Shown here: in pieces, positions 61,003 through 64,000 of the stretch
Layout of the letters: each line of letters begins with the position of its first letter
Numbering within the stretch: position 1 is the stretch's first letter
Source: Epiperipatus broadwayi
Lineage: Eukaryota > Onychophora > Udeonychophora > Euonychophora > Peripatidae
Assembly: GCA_028023455.1 (NCBI GenBank)
Contig: JAQFVV010006843.1
Location: forward strand, 126,001 to 190,000
Reading direction: 5' to 3'
Length of the DNA: 64,000 bases
Notes under the pieces: generated by a model
The model's input: only the letters and a program-made list of their open reading frames with translations
The model's database searches: none
What the model was told of the DNA's origin: nothing
Program-made: the position numbers and the translations under genes

Positions 61003-61789
61003 TCAATACAATTTCTGGATACCCCATGCTGTTTTGTGTGACTTTAGACATCCCCAAAGACATTCAACATTTTGGGTGTGAGTGTCTGTTTTAGCATCAA
61101 CAAAGTTGTAGCAAGGCTTAACAATGAAGTGTTTAAACCCTGCAGCCTCCAAATCAGATGTTTTATAGGTCTTCCAGTAGTTGGAGTAAATGGTGGATCT
61201 GGGCTTGACATAGGACTGTATGAGCTGCAGAAGGGTGGATACAGATTGTGATGGAACTGACATGGCAAAGCATTCTCAAGTCTCTTGGCAGAACCCTCCA
61301 AAGATCCATTGTTGAAAAAGCATTCTTCCCTGGTGGTTCTTTCATCAACTGAATAGTGTTTTATCCACCTCAACTATCAAACCTTCTCCAACTTGACTGG
61401 ATGGTCTCGAAGAAAGGCTTTCATGACACAGTTCATGGAGAGCCTTCTTCCAGCTAACAAAAGCATCTCAAGACATAACAATCATTGGCAATATGATCTA
61501 TACTCAACTCATTACAGCTCCAATAATGAAGCAACCATAAACATTTGATGAAGGGCATTTGGAATCCCTCAAACCAGCTGCCTTTAGGAAGTGACCACTT
61601 CTGACAGCAAGAACATGACTTACAAATGAAAGTCCAAAGATGTTTATGAACCTCAAGTTGCATTGTCTTCCCATGCAAACATATCTTTTCTTTCAGCAGG
61701 ATGTTGTTCTGTTATAGAAATATCATGTCACTGGCTTTGGGGTCTGGCAATTGCCATAACTCCAACTTTTTAGAGTTCGAATTTGCCAT
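61003..61789 (-). pseudogene. Merlin-type (IS1016/ISXO2-like) DDE transposase remnant
   Basis: From an ATG at 61789 the minus strand encodes MANSNSKKLELWQLPD, then (after one stop) a Cys-rich segment with CKSCSCCQKW, suggesting the N-terminal zinc ribbon, then LPKGSWFEG and LLHYWSCNELSIDHIAND. After frame damage near 61450-61375 come VEVDKTLFS (first catalytic Asp), KNHQGRMLFQQWIFGG (the family's G-x-WVFGG block), STIYSNYWKTYKT (the site of the second Asp, here Asn) and HTQNVECLWGCLK (catalytic Glu), ending at 61003. About 260 codons, near family length. Several stops and the Asp-to-Asn change mean it cannot cut. Terminal inverted repeats were not identified. GC content is clearly above its flanks, as expected for coding-derived sequence. 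Confidence 0.88.
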
Positions 61790-61791
61790 TT

Positions 61792-62596
61792 TATTTGTCT
61801 CGAAAAAGTACTCTCTAAAACATGACTTACAGCATGATTGTTAAAATATTGCACTATCCCACCTTAAAAGCCAAGTTAGAACAGATGTTTTCTATGTTAT
61901 ATTGTAGAAAGAAGGCTAACGTCTCAGCCGCAGCCACAGAAATAGCATACTTCTAGCAATTTGGATAGAAATAGCACAATCAATCATCTGACATGAGAGA
62001 TCAGAACATCACCAAACAGTATAATTTGTTAATTACCCTTTCATTTGAACAATATTACCTTTTGTTTTAGACATATAAAAAAACAGTTTTAATTAAAATT
62101 GTATTTCTTAACAAAAATTATAAAATCTTATTTTTTTTCTTTTAAAAACCTAGCTCTTTATTCTCTTATTCTTATTATAATTATTTACTTATTTTTTTCT
62201 CTCTCTTATCATTATTATTTTTAAAAAGCTAAAACTAATCAATAAATTACTGAAGAGGAAGAACGAAAAATATTTATCATCTTATTCTAAAACTAAAACT
62301 AATATATAAGTAGAAGTACTAAAAAAAGGGGGAAATTATTATTTGTTTTATTTTTTTTTTTTTGTATTTTTTCTTTCACTTTTACAGCTAATTTTAACAA
62401 ATGTTAAATAGTCACATTTGTATTATTTACAATATGTTGTACAATTCTCATATTAACTTTTAAGGAATAAAATTTTTTAAATAAGTTGATACTTACTATT
62501 ATAAAAAATATTTAAAGAAATAATTATTTTCATTTTGAATTTACTGGTTTTAATAAACCTGTAATATTTAACATGGTCAGAATTGGCCTCTGTCTA
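61792..62596. other. AT-rich intergenic
   Basis: 5' flank of the transposase remnant; no gene recognised. TA array at about 62598-62624 follows. Confidence 0.5.
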
Positions 62597-62624
62597 CTAT
62601 ATATATATATATATATATATATAT

Positions 62625-63520
62625 GGATTACATAGCACTCACTAATTTAGTGTATGTGCATATATATACACGTAAAATAAAGGAAAAGTTGAAATAAACA
62701 CAGACATAAATTTTTGTAGATATTTTTCTACATTTCCTAAAATAAAATAATAAGTAAAGGGTTAAATAATAACTCCAATTTAAAATAAAAATTTAAACTT
62801 TTAAAAGGTCTGATAAATATGATTTGTAATTCTGATTTTGAAATTTAAATGTAAGCATGTTTTTTTGATAATTTAAAAAAAATGTTTATTTTTGAAATCT
62901 TTAATTAATTTGTAAATTTTTATTGTCTAAGTGAAAACATGTATGTTTTCAAAAGGATTAGAGAGATTAAGATACAATTCTGTTTTCCATCAAGGTGTTG
63001 TTATCACCTCAGAATATTTTATAAAAAGGGCTGATAAAAAATATCAGTCAGTCTGGATAGTGATTTTTGAAGAGAGCAGTCTGAATTGTAGTTTTTTTTT
63101 GTAAGAGCTGAACAGAACAGCTTGGCTACTAAATTTTTTTGTGTTAGTGGCAGAAATTAGCTGACCAAAATGGATAGCTGCAGTCTTTTGTTAGCTGTAG
63201 TAGAGAGTTGGCAGTTCAGTTACCATGAACTGATGTAGCTGAAAGCAAGATAGTAGACTGTTTTCCTTAGATGGATTTTGAATTTACATGAAAAAAATGA
63301 CCTACTTCTTTGTGCTGAAATTCATAGCCTTAATTGTGGAGAGGACAGTTGCTTGCCTGAAATCTATTAAACCAAAACAGCTGCTTGTCTGGAACAGTTC
63401 TACACAGATGGGAGACCAACTACTGACCAACATTATACATGGATTATATACTTTTATCTGATGATGACAACAAACCTGGATTACATTTTTCTAATGGACC
63501 AAAAACCAAGCTTACCAAGA
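62625..63520 (+). repeat. Interspersed repeat A (copy 2)
   Basis: Direct-orientation partner of 8236-9150, sharing TTAGTGTATGTGCATATATA, AATAAAGGAAAAGTTGAAAT, ATCAAGGTGTTGTTATCACC, GTAGAGAGTTGGCAG and TTCTTTGTGCTGAAATTCAT. The first about 13 bp of copy 1 are replaced by TA repeat. No coding frame. Confidence 0.8.
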
Positions 63521-63524
63521 GAGA

Positions 63525-63925
63525 GCTTGAAGAAATTGGTGTACTTATGCTGCTGTTTGTCAATACACATAGGTAACTACAAATAACATGTCATGTGTAT
63601 ACACAGTGAGTTATTTTATTTTAATATTCCTTAAGATGACTTATAAAATTATAAATCAATAACTTAAAGCAAAACAAATCAATAATTTGCTTGAGTCAAA
63701 TGTCTTCAAAGACTATTTGATATATATTTTTGAAGAAATTGTTTTGCTAATTTTATTAATAGAATGAAATTTATTTAAAAGAAATATATTTAAATGTAAA
63801 ACACATTTGATAAGCATAATTTTTTTTAACTATAATGCAAAAAACCTGTTGATATTGAACTATGAAAGACTTAATTTAGGTCTACAATACTGAATTAAGT
63901 TTATAGAAAGATATAATAGCATTGT
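63525..63925. other. AT-rich intergenic
   Basis: Nothing recognised. Confidence 0.45.
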
Positions 63926-63929
63926 AACA

Positions 63930-64000
63930 GGCTTAAACAGATAAAGTCAGCGGTGCAATATACACGCACACTCAGATATGCAAATTTTAATCATTTTTTG
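63930..64000 (+). repeat. Interspersed repeat B (copy 3, cut by window edge)
   Basis: ATATGCAAATTTTAATCATTT at the end of the window matches the subrepeat anchor at about 10072 in repeat B; upstream GCAATATACACGCACACTCA resembles its CTGTGCGCACATATATG box. Too little is visible to align further. Confidence 0.45.

Overview
The window reads as very AT-rich (by eye about a quarter G+C), repeat-dense, gene-poor animal nuclear DNA. Evidence: long microsatellites (ATCT, AAT, AT, GA), three degraded copies of an RTE-type non-LTR retrotransposon, a tRNA-derived SINE family with target-site duplications, a Merlin-type DNA transposon remnant, about ten foldback (long inverted-repeat) elements, and a plausible spliced signal-peptide exon with consensus splice sites. 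Nothing looks bacterial, viral or organellar. A mollusc or other spiralian is my best guess for the host; this rests on repeat style, not on an identified gene.

Layout. 1-7.2 kb: AAT microsatellites, a 3' LINE fragment (1.89-2.52 kb), a short MITE and two SINEs. 7.2-14.6 kb: two long ATCT arrays, interspersed repeat A, interspersed repeat B, several MITEs, two hammerhead-ribozyme-like cores (11.5 and 12.77 kb) and three foldbacks. 15.8-18.5 kb: a composite element bounded by short inverted repeats and filled with minisatellites, then a G-richer degenerate tandem repeat. 19.3-22.7 kb: a minus-strand LINE copy beside a second repeat B. 23.7-30.6 kb: foldbacks, a SINE and minisatellites. 33.8-41.7 kb: a 1.7-kb inverted duplication enclosing a second, different LINE remnant and a coiled-coil pseudogene. 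43.3-44.1 kb: another MITE and a tandem repeat. 44.8-45.1 kb: the best host-gene candidate, two short exons encoding a signal peptide and a Cys-rich start. 47.0-51.5 kb: a near-identical-arm foldback, the full-length LINE copy and a third ribozyme-like core. 52.5-54.9 kb: two SINEs with target-site duplications and a nested foldback. 59.6-64 kb: a TTA array, a foldback, the Merlin transposase pseudogene, a second repeat A and the edge of a third repeat B.

How it fits together. Apart from the 44.8-kb exons, everything recognisable is mobile-element or satellite sequence. All transposase and reverse-transcriptase reading frames are broken, so these copies are not autonomous. The SINE copies with intact target-site duplications and foldbacks with arms about 97% alike by eye point to fairly recent activity. 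The most unusual features are the recurrent minimal type-I hammerhead-like cores, the large inverted duplication, and the density of long foldbacks, which would give dsRNA if transcribed.
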